Of a stretch of 64,000 nucleotides of DNA, positions 42,392-50,978 are shown one piece after another (positions within the stretch are counted from its first letter, which is position 1; the number at the start of each line of letters is the position of its first letter). The DNA comes from Abiotrophia defectiva ATCC 49176. Its GTDB lineage: Bacteria; Bacillota; Bacilli; Lactobacillales; Aerococcaceae. The position numbers and the translations under genes are program-made. The notes under the pieces were generated by a model. The model was not told the DNA's origin. It made no database searches and worked only from the letters and a program-made list of their open reading frames with translations. The stretch spans positions 1,451,396 through 1,515,395 of the forward strand of contig NZ_KI535340.1 in assembly GCF_000160075.2 (NCBI RefSeq). Reading direction: 5' to 3'.

Positions 42392-42681
42392 TGCTTCCCG
42401 AAAAGAAAGTGGAGAATGAGATAAAAAAATACCTAGATCATATCGGGGCCTACCACATTAAGATACATGGCTCAGCTTTCATGCCTGCGGGCACACCTGA
42501 CATCTTGGCCTGTGTAAAAGGAGTCTTCGTCGGTATCGAAGTGAAGAAACCAAAAGGCGGGCGAGTCAGTGATCTGCAGAAATTGAAAATCAAGCAAATA
42601 GAACAGGCAGGAGGGATAGGCATTGTCGCAAACGATGTACTCGTCGTACAGGAACGCTTCGAGCGAGAGCATCTTGTATGA
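42391..42681 (+). CDS. VRR-NUC domain nuclease
   Basis: A 96-residue single-domain nuclease of the restriction-like fold. Seen: EKKVENEIKKYLDHIGAYHIKIHG, PAGTPDILACVKGVFVGIEVKKPKGG with the PD-(D/E)xK catalytic Asp, Glu and Lys, then LQKLKIKQIEQAGGIGIVAND. Known: stand-alone phage VRR-NUC proteins are found next to SNF2-like helicases in replication modules and may be structure-specific. Its end overlaps the helicase gene by 59 bases. Confidence 0.92.
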   Translation: MLPEKKVENEIKKYLDHIGAYHIKIHGSAFMPAGTPDILACVKGVFVGIEVKKPKGGRVSDLQKLKIKQIEQAGGIGIVANDVLVVQERFEREHLV

Positions 42682-43870
42682 GTTTCAGAAAGAAGTATTA
42701 GCAGGCGCAAAACCTAATTACTTACTTGCTATGGACACAGGGACCGGTAAGACCATCACTAGCCTGCATCATTACCTTAAGTTTTCAAAAGGTGAACCGC
42801 TTATTATCTTCGCCCCGGCCCAGAAAGTTAAAGAGGGTGGTTGGGAACGAGATATTGAATTCATCGAAAAACACTATCACATTAAGATACCGCACAGAGT
42901 GATTAGCTACGGTGTCTTAGCTAAGCAGAAAGTGCCTAGCAAACAATTCTTCGTTATCTTTGACGAAGCACACTACATCAAGAACCCCACCTCACAACGA
43001 GGGAAGGTTGGCCAACAGTTCGCTAAAGCAGCTACACATTTCTGCTTGCTAACTGCTACGCCACTCTCAAACGGTTGGGAAGATAGTTATAACTACTTCA
43101 TCATGTTCGGATACTTCCGAAACAAAACGGACATGAACCGACAACATGCAGTCTACGAAGATTTACACTTCGGACCGAAGGTAGTGAAGAAGATTGTAGC
43201 TTGGCGAAACGAAGCCTTACTCAAATCATACTTCAACCGGTTCACCGTCAGCATCAGTAAAGATGATGCGCTAGATCTTCCACCGTTAGTAGAGCGTCGT
43301 GTGACCTTCCAACCGTCTAAAGAGTACAAGACCTTGCGCAAGACAAGGGTGCTCAACGATGAAGCCTTTGACAACATCCCAAAACTTATCCATGGGTTGC
43401 GTTACTGGGCCAATCAAGAAGATAAGCTATCTTACATCGAGATGCTGCTTCAAGGGACCAACCGCAATGTGATTATCTTCTACCAGTACAAAGAAGAATA
43501 CGAGCGACTGCATGAGATAGCACTCAAGCTAGGTAAGCAAATCTACGTTGTCAATGGTAAGGCATCGCACCTTCCACCTAGAGACATTTGGCAGAGCCTT
43601 AAATCATCCGTAACACTGGTTCAATATCAGTCAGGTAGTTCAGGTATTGAACTCCAGTACGCATCAGAGGTTGTGTTCTACACACCAACTTATAGCTACC
43701 AGGACTACGAACAGTCCTTAGGTCGAGCCTACCGAAACGGTCAGACAAAGAAAGTAACGGTCTACCAGTTCGAGACTCAGCATACGATTGAGTCAGAGGT
43801 TTGGGAAGCCTTGGCCAATAAGAAAGATTTTAGCACGCAGTTATACGCAATGACAAAATTAGGAGGTTAA
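42623..43870 (+). CDS. SNF2/DEAD-like phage helicase
   Basis: A 415-residue superfamily 2 ATPase. Seen: YEFQKEVLAGAKPNYLLAMDTGTGKTITSLHHY (Q-motif-like and Walker A), VIFDEAHYIKN (motif II), LLTATPLSN (motif III), IELQYASEVVFYTPTYSYQDYEQSLGRAYRNGQTKKVTVYQF (motifs V-VI). Start is uncertain: TTG 42623 has GGAGGG 7 bases upstream, ATG 42635 lacks a site; either lies inside the VRR-NUC gene. It is likely to act with that nuclease in replication or recombination. Confidence 0.9.
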   Translation: MSQTMYSSYRNASSESILYEFQKEVLAGAKPNYLLAMDTGTGKTITSLHHYLKFSKGEPLIIFAPAQKVKEGGWERDIEFIEKHYHIKIPHRVISYGVLAKQKVPSKQFFVIFDEAHYIKNPTSQRGKVGQQFAKAATHFCLLTATPLSNGWEDSYNYFIMFGYFRNKTDMNRQHAVYEDLHFGPKVVKKIVAWRNEALLKSYFNRFTVSISKDDALDLPPLVERRVTFQPSKEYKTLRKTRVLNDEAFDNIPKLIHGLRYWANQEDKLSYIEMLLQGTNRNVIIFYQYKEEYERLHEIALKLGKQIYVVNGKASHLPPRDIWQSLKSSVTLVQYQSGSSGIELQYASEVVFYTPTYSYQDYEQSLGRAYRNGQTKKVTVYQFETQHTIESEVWEALANKKDFSTQLYAMTKLGG

Positions 43871-43873
43871 AAA

Positions 43874-44785
43874 ATGTTTGGACTAGAAAAGCAAGACCTA
43901 AACGTAACTCAGAACCGCAACTTATATGTAGGTGGTTCGGATGTTCCAACGATTTTAGGCATCAACAAGTACAAGAGCCAGTTTGAATTGGCCAAAGAAA
44001 AGCTAGGTATCATCGAGCGTGAGTTCCATGGCAACGAGTACACTGCATACGGTAACCAGTTGGAACCACAGATTAGAGATTATATCAACGCGGTGAACCA
44101 GATGAACTTCATCGTGAATACCTTCATCGACGAAGAAAAGAGTATCCGGTCCAATGTCGACGGTATCGACCTAGACCACAAGATACTTCTGGAAATCAAA
44201 ACGCACGGTAAGAAGCCTGATATTAAGGTTTACCGAGCGCAGATGCAACTATACATGGCGCAAACAGGCTGCCAAGTTGGTTGGTTGGCTATGTATAACC
44301 GGCCTGAGAACTTTGACACCGAGTTCGATGTCGAGCGTCTCCAAATCATCGAGGTAGAACGGGACGAGGAAGAGATTAAGCAAATCTTAGATGCTATCGA
44401 AACATTCTGGGTCCGTTGCGAGTACCTGCGTGATCAGCATGACATGTCAGAGACGGAGTTTATGACGAAAGGAACGGATGTCGATAAGACACTGATGAAA
44501 CTCAACCGAGTGGCTCCAGACATTGTGGCCTTTAAGAAACAACTCAAAGAGATGGAAGCTATCGAAGCTGACCTCAAGAAAGAACTCTATGACAAGATGA
44601 CGGAATACGACATCAAACAACTGGACACTCCGCTCATGAAGGTAACAAGAGTGCTGCCAACCGTATCAAAAGGCTTTGATAAAAAGGGTCTCCAAATCAA
44701 ATATCCAGACATCTACGAAGAGTTTGAGACTGAGACTAAGAAATCAGGCTATGTAAAAATCACAGAAAAGAAAGGTAAGGAATAA
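43874..44785 (+). CDS. YqaJ-like (lambda-type) exonuclease
   Basis: A 303-residue nuclease of the YqaJ/lambda exonuclease group. Seen: YVGGSDVPTILGINKYKSQFELA, YTAYGNQLEPQIRDYI, SNVDGIDLDHKILLEIKTHG (PD-(D/E)xK core) and VYRAQMQLYMAQTG, then a helical C-terminus. Known: makes 3' overhangs for single-strand annealing. The Sak4-like ATPase and DUF669 protein downstream fit the same recombination unit. Confidence 0.9.
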   Translation: MFGLEKQDLNVTQNRNLYVGGSDVPTILGINKYKSQFELAKEKLGIIEREFHGNEYTAYGNQLEPQIRDYINAVNQMNFIVNTFIDEEKSIRSNVDGIDLDHKILLEIKTHGKKPDIKVYRAQMQLYMAQTGCQVGWLAMYNRPENFDTEFDVERLQIIEVERDEEEIKQILDAIETFWVRCEYLRDQHDMSETEFMTKGTDVDKTLMKLNRVAPDIVAFKKQLKEMEAIEADLKKELYDKMTEYDIKQLDTPLMKVTRVLPTVSKGFDKKGLQIKYPDIYEEFETETKKSGYVKITEKKGKE

Positions 44786-44788
44786 ACC

Positions 44789-44986
44789 ATGATTAAGAAA
44801 TTACAGACAACCACTAAGTACTATGCCAAAACAGAGGATGAAGCAGAAGGCGCAGTGATCGCAGCCGAGTCAAAGACAAAAGGGCGCATCGTTAAAAAGT
44901 CTATCCAACGCAAGACCTCAAAAGATTCAATTTACTATGAGGTAGTTATCACTGAAGAATTTACCACCTCAAAAGAACAACTATAA
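44789..44986 (+). CDS. Small Lys-rich protein of the recombination module
   Basis: A 65-residue protein (KKLQTTTKYYAKTEDEAEGAVIAAESKTKGRIVKKSIQRK), two strands and a helix predicted. Its family is not recognised. Only 3 bases after the exonuclease and 19 before the ATPase gene, so it probably belongs to that unit. Confidence 0.68.
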   Translation: MIKKLQTTTKYYAKTEDEAEGAVIAAESKTKGRIVKKSIQRKTSKDSIYYEVVITEEFTTSKEQL

Positions 44987-45005
44987 AAAGAGGAGCTGAT
45001 CTAAG

Positions 45006-45920
45006 ATGGCAGTCAATTTAGCAACGGTATTACCACCAAACAAGAAACAAGCAACAGTAGACACACCGCGTAACTTCTTCCTTTATGGGCAAACCATGAA
45101 CGGTAAGTCTTACCTGGCAGGTGAGTTTCCTAACCCACTCTTCCTAGACACAGACGGTAACGCCAAGGCTAATCCGTTCCCATCACTTGAGTTGCGGAAT
45201 ATCCGAGGTAAAGACGGTAAGATTGAACGTTCAATCATCGACCAACTGGACGACATCATCACTGCCTTGCAGACTCAGAAGCACACTTTCGAGACTTTAG
45301 TCCTTGATGTTATTGACGACATCGTAGTCATGATTGAAGCAACTATATGTGACCGCGAGGGCGTCGAGACATTAGCAGACATCGGTTACGGGAAAGGCTA
45401 TGCAGCATTCAAGTCCATCTTCCAACAGTTGGTGATTGAGCTAAAAGCTTTGCCAATGAACATCGTGTACGTGAGCCGAATCAGCACCAAGATTGAAAAC
45501 AACGTGACGATTGAAGAACCATCGCTCCCAGAGAAGCACGTTAACATTGTCAACGGTAACTGTGACTACATGATCCAGTGCAAGAAGATTGGTAAGAACT
45601 ACATCCGACAAGTCAAGATGAAACGCAAGAACTATGTGCGCGAACAAATTGACGATGAAAACATCTTAGCTATCTTAGACACAGTGACCGGGGCATTTGA
45701 ACGCAGCCGGCAAACGAGCAAGAAAGAGCAAGATGCTATCGTGAAGAAACTTGAGGAAGCTCAAGAAGAAGTTATCAAAGGTGCAGATGTATTTGAAGAA
45801 ATGGAAGAAGAGGTAGCTCAACAAGTAGCTGAAGCTTTAACCAAAGAACCAGAGCCAACACCTGCCGCACAACCAACACAAGGACTCAAGTCAAGCCGTC
45901 CTCGTCCAAAGCTTAAATAA
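45006..45920 (+). CDS. Sak4-like single-strand annealing ATPase
   Basis: A 304-residue RecA-fold ATPase. Seen: FFLYGQTMNGKSYLAGEF (Walker A GxxxxGKS), PLFLDTDGNAKANPFP, FETLVLDVIDDIVVM (Walker B), then a Glu-rich tail ending in SSRPRPKLK. This pattern is typical of phage nucleotide-binding proteins of the Sak4 type, which act with an ssDNA-binding protein in annealing. The following DUF669 gene is the usual partner. Confidence 0.88.
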   Translation: MAVNLATVLPPNKKQATVDTPRNFFLYGQTMNGKSYLAGEFPNPLFLDTDGNAKANPFPSLELRNIRGKDGKIERSIIDQLDDIITALQTQKHTFETLVLDVIDDIVVMIEATICDREGVETLADIGYGKGYAAFKSIFQQLVIELKALPMNIVYVSRISTKIENNVTIEEPSLPEKHVNIVNGNCDYMIQCKKIGKNYIRQVKMKRKNYVREQIDDENILAILDTVTGAFERSRQTSKKEQDAIVKKLEEAQEEVIKGADVFEEMEEEVAQQVAEALTKEPEPTPAAQPTQGLKSSRPRPKLK

Positions 45921-45945
45921 CCAAATAGAAAGAAGGAACTAAATT

Positions 45946-46419
45946 ATGTCATTACGAAATCTTATGCAACAAGTTACAGCTAACTACGACCCAAAAACTA
46001 ACCCATCTCAAGCAGAAAGTATTCCTCCAGGTGAGTACGATGTGGTCATCGAAGCAGTTGGTCACACAGTCTATGAATCAGGCTACGACGCTATCGCAAT
46101 CAAAGCTAAAATCGTTGGCGGTGACCACGCAGACCGCATCGAGTTAATCAACATCAATGTGGACCCTGGCAATGAGACTTATACTAAATGGCCTAACTTA
46201 TTGAACAACGCCATCCGGTCAATGACCCAGTTCATCTACGCAACCGGCTTACAACTTACCGACGATGATTGGGAAGACCAACTAACATTAGGACAAGCGG
46301 TGGGTGAAGCACTTGGTAAACAATGTGTGCTCCGTATCACTGATACAACTTCGAAGAAATCAGGCAAGACTTATCGTAACTATGAGTTCTTAGCTTATGA
46401 CGATATGCCTGCTTTCTAA
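45946..46419 (+). CDS. DUF669 family protein, probable ssDNA-binding
   Basis: A 157-residue protein. Seen: PPGEYDVVIEAVGHTVYESGYDAIAIKAKIVGGDHADR, NIRSMTQFIYATGL-type helix, and an end KSGKTYRNYEFLAYDDMPAF with the acidic-aromatic C-terminal tip common in ssDNA-binding proteins. DUF669 proteins lie beside Sak4-like ATPases; ssDNA binding is the accepted idea rather than shown for all. Confidence 0.85.
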   Translation: MSLRNLMQQVTANYDPKTNPSQAESIPPGEYDVVIEAVGHTVYESGYDAIAIKAKIVGGDHADRIELININVDPGNETYTKWPNLLNNAIRSMTQFIYATGLQLTDDDWEDQLTLGQAVGEALGKQCVLRITDTTSKKSGKTYRNYEFLAYDDMPAF

Positions 46420-46444
46420 AACTAACTAACAAGGAGATGTAAAT

Positions 46445-48556
46445 ATGCCAACTAAATACAAGGTGCATTTGCATCCTATCCCGTACGAATACAAGCCAAA
46501 TAGCGTTCAAGTGGCGAGCCTAAGTAAAACTATTACCTCGCACACAGAAGAGCTCACAGCGCAAGAATTAGCCGAAAAATTAGCCCAGGGACACACAGTT
46601 GTCCTTGGGTTGATGAATGGCGAACGTAAAAAAGCAAACTTCATCTCTCAGCAAGTCTTGATGTTGGACTTTGACAACAAGGTAGGAGACGAGAAAGCCA
46701 AAGGGGATGACTATGTCACGATTGCTGATATCTTGGCAGATGACTGGTTCAAAGCTAATGCAGCCTTTATCTACAAGACTTTTTCGTATCAAAAAGACTG
46801 GGAGAAATTCAGAGTGGTGTTCTTACTAGATCAGCCACTGACCAAACACGAAGATGTCACTGAAGCTTATAAATGGCTCATGAAGGCCTTCCCTCAAGCG
46901 GACCCATCGACAAAAGATTGCAGCCGTCTCTTTTATGGCGGTGAGGAGTACATCGAGATTAACTTTGACAACACCTTGACGATACCGAAGAAAAAAGATG
47001 TGACACAGTCAACCACACACACACATCAACAGTCTCATCATTATCCTAAGACCGTCAAGCCTTTAACCAAGCGTCAAAGCAGTCAGATGATACGCGCCTA
47101 CATCGAACGAGAAAAAGACAACCTGCAAGACTATGGCAACGCCCTCTCAGCAATCACAGTGATTGCGAAGGCAGCCCTGGTCGGTGAGATTGATGAAGAG
47201 TCAGCAAGAGAGTATGTCAAACTCTTGGCCATGGATAAGCACATCTGGGAAGCAGAGAATGAACTCAAGCTTAACGAGTTCCTAGGTAAGCGACCTGAAG
47301 ATATCTATACCAACTACACCTTCCGTCAGAAGTTCGGAGCAGGTGGCAAAGGCAAGAGTGATTTTGATGTCTTCGAGTATGCCAATGAGTTTATCGAACG
47401 CTATCAAGTGGTCTACTATAATCAGGCCTTGTTCTTTAGAACAGGCGTGTCGTGGTCAAGTAGTGATAATAAACTGCTTCGCCTGGTGGACCAAGAGGTC
47501 AACCTCAAACGCTCAGCTGACACTGAGTTGTTGCATCAGCTAATTAAAAAGGCCCCTCTGATTGAAGAGGAGATTCTCAACATCCAACTTAAGAACGACT
47601 ACCGCATTGAAGGTGGCAAGGTCAAAGAGGGAGCGGTTGAGGACTTCACACCTTATCTATTGGATGTGGCCTATGATCCAAAAGCCTACGACCAAACAGT
47701 TGATGACTTCCTTAACTTCTTAGTCAAGGACAGACAGGACTTGCGACTCATCATTGAAGAGTTACTGGGTCATATCATCATGCTTCAAGGTTTTCCTCAT
47801 AAGGTCTTCTTCCTGGTAGGGGAAAAGGGTGGTAACGGTAAGTCCACCTTCCTAGAGATGCTGAACAACTTTGTAGGCGAGCTAGGCAGCAATATCAACT
47901 TGGAGAACTTCAAAGACCACACTTCAGTGGCTAGTTTAGAGGGGAAGTTAGTAAACATCGGTGACGATATCGACGCTAGCTACATGGAGAAGTCTCAAAT
48001 CTTCAAGACCCTGGCATCTGGTAACAAGGTGGCCCTTCGTCCAATATACAAAGAGCCATTCACACTGAAGAACAGAGCAACGCTCATCTTCACTGCCAAC
48101 GACATGCCAGTCTTCAAGGATAAAACAGGTGGGATAGAACGACGCTTAGTTATTCTTCCCTGCGATAACGTAGTTAAGACAGCTGACTTTGAGATTGATA
48201 AGAAGCTGTCATCTGATCAGGCAAAGTCCTATATCTTAAACCTCGCCCTCCAAGGTTTGGAGAGGATACGGAGAAACGGTGGGAAGTTGTCTGAGTCTGA
48301 AACATTGAAACACGAATTAGAAAGTTACATGGAAGACAGTGACACTGTCCTCAGTTATATCAACAATAAGGGCATTGACCCGAACATGGACCGCAAGATG
48401 GTCTACTCCGATTATGTCCAGTACTGTGCTGAGATTGGCCAGACTCCTCATAAGGCGATTGCTTTTGGTAAGCGGCTAAAAGCAAAAGGCTATGAGACGA
48501 GAGAGACCAGGAGAGCAGGCGTCAAAATGTTCCTGTATGAGAAGGTAGATGCTTGA
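46445..48556 (+). CDS. Phage primase-helicase (D5/P4 type)
   Basis: A 703-residue replication protein. Seen: an N-terminal primase-like part (VLMLDFDN with a DxD-like acidic pair, RVVFLLDQPLT, CSRLFYGG, about 60-170); a His-rich spacer (TTHTHQQSHHYP); a D5_N-like region; and a superfamily 3 helicase with FFLVGEKGGNGKSTFLEML (Walker A), LVNIGDDIDASYM (Walker B) and IFTANDMPVFKDKTGGIERR (sensor/arginine finger). It would open and prime the origin that lies directly behind it. Start ATG 46445 after AAGGAGATG. Confidence 0.93.
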   Translation: MPTKYKVHLHPIPYEYKPNSVQVASLSKTITSHTEELTAQELAEKLAQGHTVVLGLMNGERKKANFISQQVLMLDFDNKVGDEKAKGDDYVTIADILADDWFKANAAFIYKTFSYQKDWEKFRVVFLLDQPLTKHEDVTEAYKWLMKAFPQADPSTKDCSRLFYGGEEYIEINFDNTLTIPKKKDVTQSTTHTHQQSHHYPKTVKPLTKRQSSQMIRAYIEREKDNLQDYGNALSAITVIAKAALVGEIDEESAREYVKLLAMDKHIWEAENELKLNEFLGKRPEDIYTNYTFRQKFGAGGKGKSDFDVFEYANEFIERYQVVYYNQALFFRTGVSWSSSDNKLLRLVDQEVNLKRSADTELLHQLIKKAPLIEEEILNIQLKNDYRIEGGKVKEGAVEDFTPYLLDVAYDPKAYDQTVDDFLNFLVKDRQDLRLIIEELLGHIIMLQGFPHKVFFLVGEKGGNGKSTFLEMLNNFVGELGSNINLENFKDHTSVASLEGKLVNIGDDIDASYMEKSQIFKTLASGNKVALRPIYKEPFTLKNRATLIFTANDMPVFKDKTGGIERRLVILPCDNVVKTADFEIDKKLSSDQAKSYILNLALQGLERIRRNGGKLSESETLKHELESYMEDSDTVLSYINNKGIDPNMDRKMVYSDYVQYCAEIGQTPHKAIAFGKRLKAKGYETRETRRAGVKMFLYEKVDA

Positions 48557-48960
48557 CCTAAAACAGCCCCTAAGTAGGTAAAAAGGCGAACATCCTTTCT
48601 ATGGGCTGAAATATCGTTGATATGACGCGGTTTCTGAGAATCAGCCCATAGATAGCCCATAGATGAATTTCAACTTATGGGCTGGTCTAAACCCTTGGGA
48701 GAGTAAGCGTCAGCCCATGTCAGCCCATAAGTCCTATATTTTTTTCTATCTTTTAGAGAAAAAAATAATAATAATACATAATTATTAATTATTATTATGA
48801 ATTTATAGAGAAATAGGAAAAATGGCCAAAAGTTTGGGACTTATGGGCTGAAAGTGGGATAAACGTTGATATGACGCAATTCTTTCAGCCCATAGATGGC
48901 AATTTCATCTATGGGCTAGCCCCAAGAAATCTATGGGCTGCTCAAAGATGCGCAAAGTTT
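48557..48960. other. Iteron-rich phage replication origin (predicted)
   Basis: About 400 bases without a gene. Ten copies of ATGGGCT/AGCCCAT start at 48601, 48643, 48654, 48677, 48712, 48722, 48843, 48887, 48911 and 48933, most with TA or GA flanks (CTTATGGGCTGA, TCAGCCCATAGAT). CGTTGATATGACGC occurs twice (48615-48628 and 48864-48877), each time between an ATGGGCT and an AGCCCAT. In the middle, 48735-48810 is almost pure A/T. Iterons flanking an AT-rich opening zone beside the primase-helicase gene is the classic layout of an initiator-controlled origin. Confidence 0.85.
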
Positions 48961-48985
48961 GCGACTGATTGAAGAGGTGAATGAT

Positions 48986-49426
48986 ATGAACTCACGAGAT
49001 TGGCCAGATGGTTGGGAGCGAGTTTTGGCGCTGTCAAAAACAGATAGCCAAGGTCGAGCCATTGAGATAACAGACGAAGAGGAGAAAGAACTCAAGCAAC
49101 TAGGTAGATACTTCTGGGGTAAAGAGACCAGGGGAGAAAGTTCTCCGAAAATTAAAGAGCAGGTGCGAGAGATGCGGCTGAAGTTGGTGAAAGAAAACAT
49201 CGATGCTATCAACAAGTTTTTACGCAAGCACAAACTCTCTTATGCTGAGTTTGCAAAACTGACAGGTCTGTCGAGAACCTGGTATCCAACCATGGTAAAA
49301 GATAAAACGGTCGTTGCTACGGATGTGGCAGATAGGTTGAAAGAAAAGTTCGGTTTGGTCCTGAATAGCAAACGAGACTATAGCCGGATGAGATCTAGAA
49401 TTTTAAGAGGTGAGAATAATGAGTGA
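48986..49426 (+). CDS. Helix-turn-helix protein next to the origin
   Basis: A 146-residue protein. Seen: an acidic, charged N-terminal half (DWPDGWERVLALSKTD), and a C-terminal HTH-like region (about 75-130: NKFLRKHKLSYAEFAKLTGLSRTWYPTMVKDKTVVATDVADRLKEKFG). GAAGAGGTGA precedes ATG 48986. It directly borders the iterons, so it is a candidate iteron-binding regulator or initiator aid. No family name can be given. Confidence 0.72.
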   Translation: MNSRDWPDGWERVLALSKTDSQGRAIEITDEEEKELKQLGRYFWGKETRGESSPKIKEQVREMRLKLVKENIDAINKFLRKHKLSYAEFAKLTGLSRTWYPTMVKDKTVVATDVADRLKEKFGLVLNSKRDYSRMRSRILRGENNE

Positions 49427-49673
49427 GTTAATTTTGGTAGTTGCGTTACTGATCGCTCTAGGCTCGTGGATAGGCTTAGGGGTTATCTTGTACAAGGAAC
49501 ACCTGGAAGAGCGAGAGAGAGTGACTGAAGAGTGGCGCAGACGAAACGCTAAACCAACAGCTGAAGATTGGCGAGCAATTGGAAAAGATATGGAAAAAGC
49601 CATTGAAGGTGTAACAAACAGCATTGACGCAATTTTAGGAAAGGGACGAGAGAATGAAAAAAGTAATCATTGA
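49419..49673 (+). CDS. Small single-span membrane protein with helical tail
   Basis: An 84-residue protein: one N-terminal hydrophobic helix (ELILVVALLIALGSWIGLGVIL) then a long charged helix (KEHLEERERVTEEWRRRNAK). AGAGGTGAG before ATG 49419. Unknown role; similar small membrane-anchored coiled coils are common among phage middle genes. Confidence 0.65.
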   Translation: MSELILVVALLIALGSWIGLGVILYKEHLEERERVTEEWRRRNAKPTAEDWRAIGKDMEKAIEGVTNSIDAILGKGRENEKSNH

Positions 49674-49827
49674 ATTACCAGACAATGCAGGGATGCTCAC
49701 AATGACTGCCATCGGAACGCAGCAAATAAATTTTCAGATGAGAATAATGGCGGACCAAAGAATTGTTACTCTTAGTGAGCAGGAGACTAAGGTGACGGTT
49801 GGTGAAGGTTGGGAGAGTGAAGAGTGA
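49654..49827 (+). CDS. Small phage protein, unknown
   Basis: A 57-residue open frame (MKKVIIELPDNAGMLTMTAI...VTVGEGWESEE) with AAAGGGACGAGAG upstream. It overlaps the previous gene by 20 bases and the next by one (TGATGA context), the same packing as its neighbours, which supports it as real. Predicted beta-rich. Confidence 0.6.
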   Translation: MKKVIIELPDNAGMLTMTAIGTQQINFQMRIMADQRIVTLSEQETKVTVGEGWESEE

Positions 49828-49982
49828 TGAATGAAGAAATTGAAGAACTGAAAAAGAAAGTCGAATTCCTGGAGTTGCTCATTGATGTTAAAGACGAGAC
49901 GATTGATAAGCAAACGAAGACAATTAAGCTACTTATGGATTATCTGAGGAAGGTGAATAGTAATGGACACACAAGTAAGTAA
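49827..49982 (+). CDS. Small coiled-coil phage protein
   Basis: A 51-residue open frame, nearly one helix with heptad pattern (EEIEELKKKVEFLELLIDVKD). Start ATG overlaps the previous stop; the end overlaps the next gene by 20 bases. No family known. Confidence 0.55.
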   Translation: MNEEIEELKKKVEFLELLIDVKDETIDKQTKTIKLLMDYLRKVNSNGHTSK

Positions 49983-50307
49983 AATTTTAGACCTACTAAC
50001 AAAAGGCATGGAAGGTGTTCCGGATATTGCTAGCCAGGCATTTCAGATTATGGTGCGAGGGAAGTTCGTTAATGGTGTGGCAACAATCGTATTGGGTGTC
50101 ATATTGCTCGTGTTTTCTGCTATCGTTGCTATCGCCATCTGGTCGAAGATGAAAGATGATGATGACGGGTATTATGAATGGAGTGTGTTTTTAGCTCTGT
50201 TGATTCTACCAATCATATTAGGATTATGTTACCTGTATGGCGGTATCACTAGCGTGATGGCACCAGAATACGACGCGGTGATGACGCTGCTGAAAATGGT
50301 TAAGTGA
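49963..50307 (+). CDS. Phage membrane protein, unknown
   Basis: A 114-residue protein with an amphipathic start (about 1-35), a strong membrane segment (VNGVATIVLGVILLVFSAIVAIAIW), a short acidic loop (KDDDDGYYE) and another hydrophobic segment (VFLALLILPIILGLCYLYGG). It looks like a holin in shape, but its place in the middle genes, far from lysis genes, speaks against that. Confidence 0.65.
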   Translation: MDTQVSKILDLLTKGMEGVPDIASQAFQIMVRGKFVNGVATIVLGVILLVFSAIVAIAIWSKMKDDDDGYYEWSVFLALLILPIILGLCYLYGGITSVMAPEYDAVMTLLKMVK

Positions 50308-50319
50308 GGGCGATGAGTA

Positions 50320-50499
50320 ATGAAAACATACGAAGAACTACTAGCCGAAAATGATAGATTGAAATCCTGTATGAAGTATATGAATGAACTGATGGCATTG
50401 GAAATCTTACAGGTAAATCAACTACTGAGAGAGAGGGATAGCCTGAAGCGTCGCATTGCTTATTTGGAACAAAAGATTGAGGGGTTGGAGAAGCGATGA
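50320..50499 (+). CDS. Small coiled-coil phage protein
   Basis: A 59-residue open frame, almost all helix (YEELLAENDRLKSC, RERDSLKRRIAYLEQKIEGLEKR) with heptads of Leu/Ile. Lies between 50307 and 50496, overlaps the YopX gene by four bases (ATGA). Supports as a gene by packing and composition. Confidence 0.58.
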   Translation: MKTYEELLAENDRLKSCMKYMNELMALEILQVNQLLRERDSLKRRIAYLEQKIEGLEKR

Positions 50500-50978
50500 T
50501 ACCAAAATTCAGAGCGTGGTACAAAGGAAAAATGTATAAGTCCAGAGTTATTGTATATAACGGACAGGTGTTCTTGAATATGGCAGACTTTAATAGCTGC
50601 ATGGTAAGAGACGGAATCGAATTGATGCAGAGTACAGGATTGAAAGACTGCGACGGTCAAGAACTCTTTGACGGGGATATTATCGAATTTGATGACACCA
50701 TTTGTTATGAAGATGAGTCATACGGTGAAACTAATGAAGTTACCGGCGGAGAATGCGATATAAAGAATTTAGCTGTTGTTAAAATCAAAGAAGGTCTGGA
50801 GATGATTCTGGAAGATTACAAGTATGGTGGAGATTTATCAGAAGATAGCGCATCCGAATTACTCGCCTGTATATATGCCGAATATATTGATTTGAATGAG
50901 TTTCTATCTAACCCTACAAACTTCAAAATTGTTGGTAATGTCTACCAGAACAAAGACCTATTGGAGGTTAAAGAGTGA
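50496..50978 (+). CDS. YopX family phage protein
   Basis: A 160-residue protein of the YopX group. Seen: PKFRAWYKGKMY at the start and LMQSTGLKDCDGQELFDGDIIEFDD in the middle, the family hallmark, and a C-terminal FKIVGNVYQN. Function of the family is unknown; members are frequent in Firmicutes prophages. Confidence 0.85.
   Translation: MIPKFRAWYKGKMYKSRVIVYNGQVFLNMADFNSCMVRDGIELMQSTGLKDCDGQELFDGDIIEFDDTICYEDESYGETNEVTGGECDIKNLAVVKIKEGLEMILEDYKYGGDLSEDSASELLACIYAEYIDLNEFLSNPTNFKIVGNVYQNKDLLEVKE

Noticed and set aside
48557-48960. CRISPR-like array
   Set aside because: The short repeats are 7-14 bases, lie in both orientations at uneven spacing and surround an A/T zone; no 25-40 base repeat with equal spacers and no cas gene. 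It fits an origin.
49963-50307. Holin
   Set aside because: Two membrane helices fit, but the gene lies in the middle region and no endolysin is near. Kept as unknown membrane protein.
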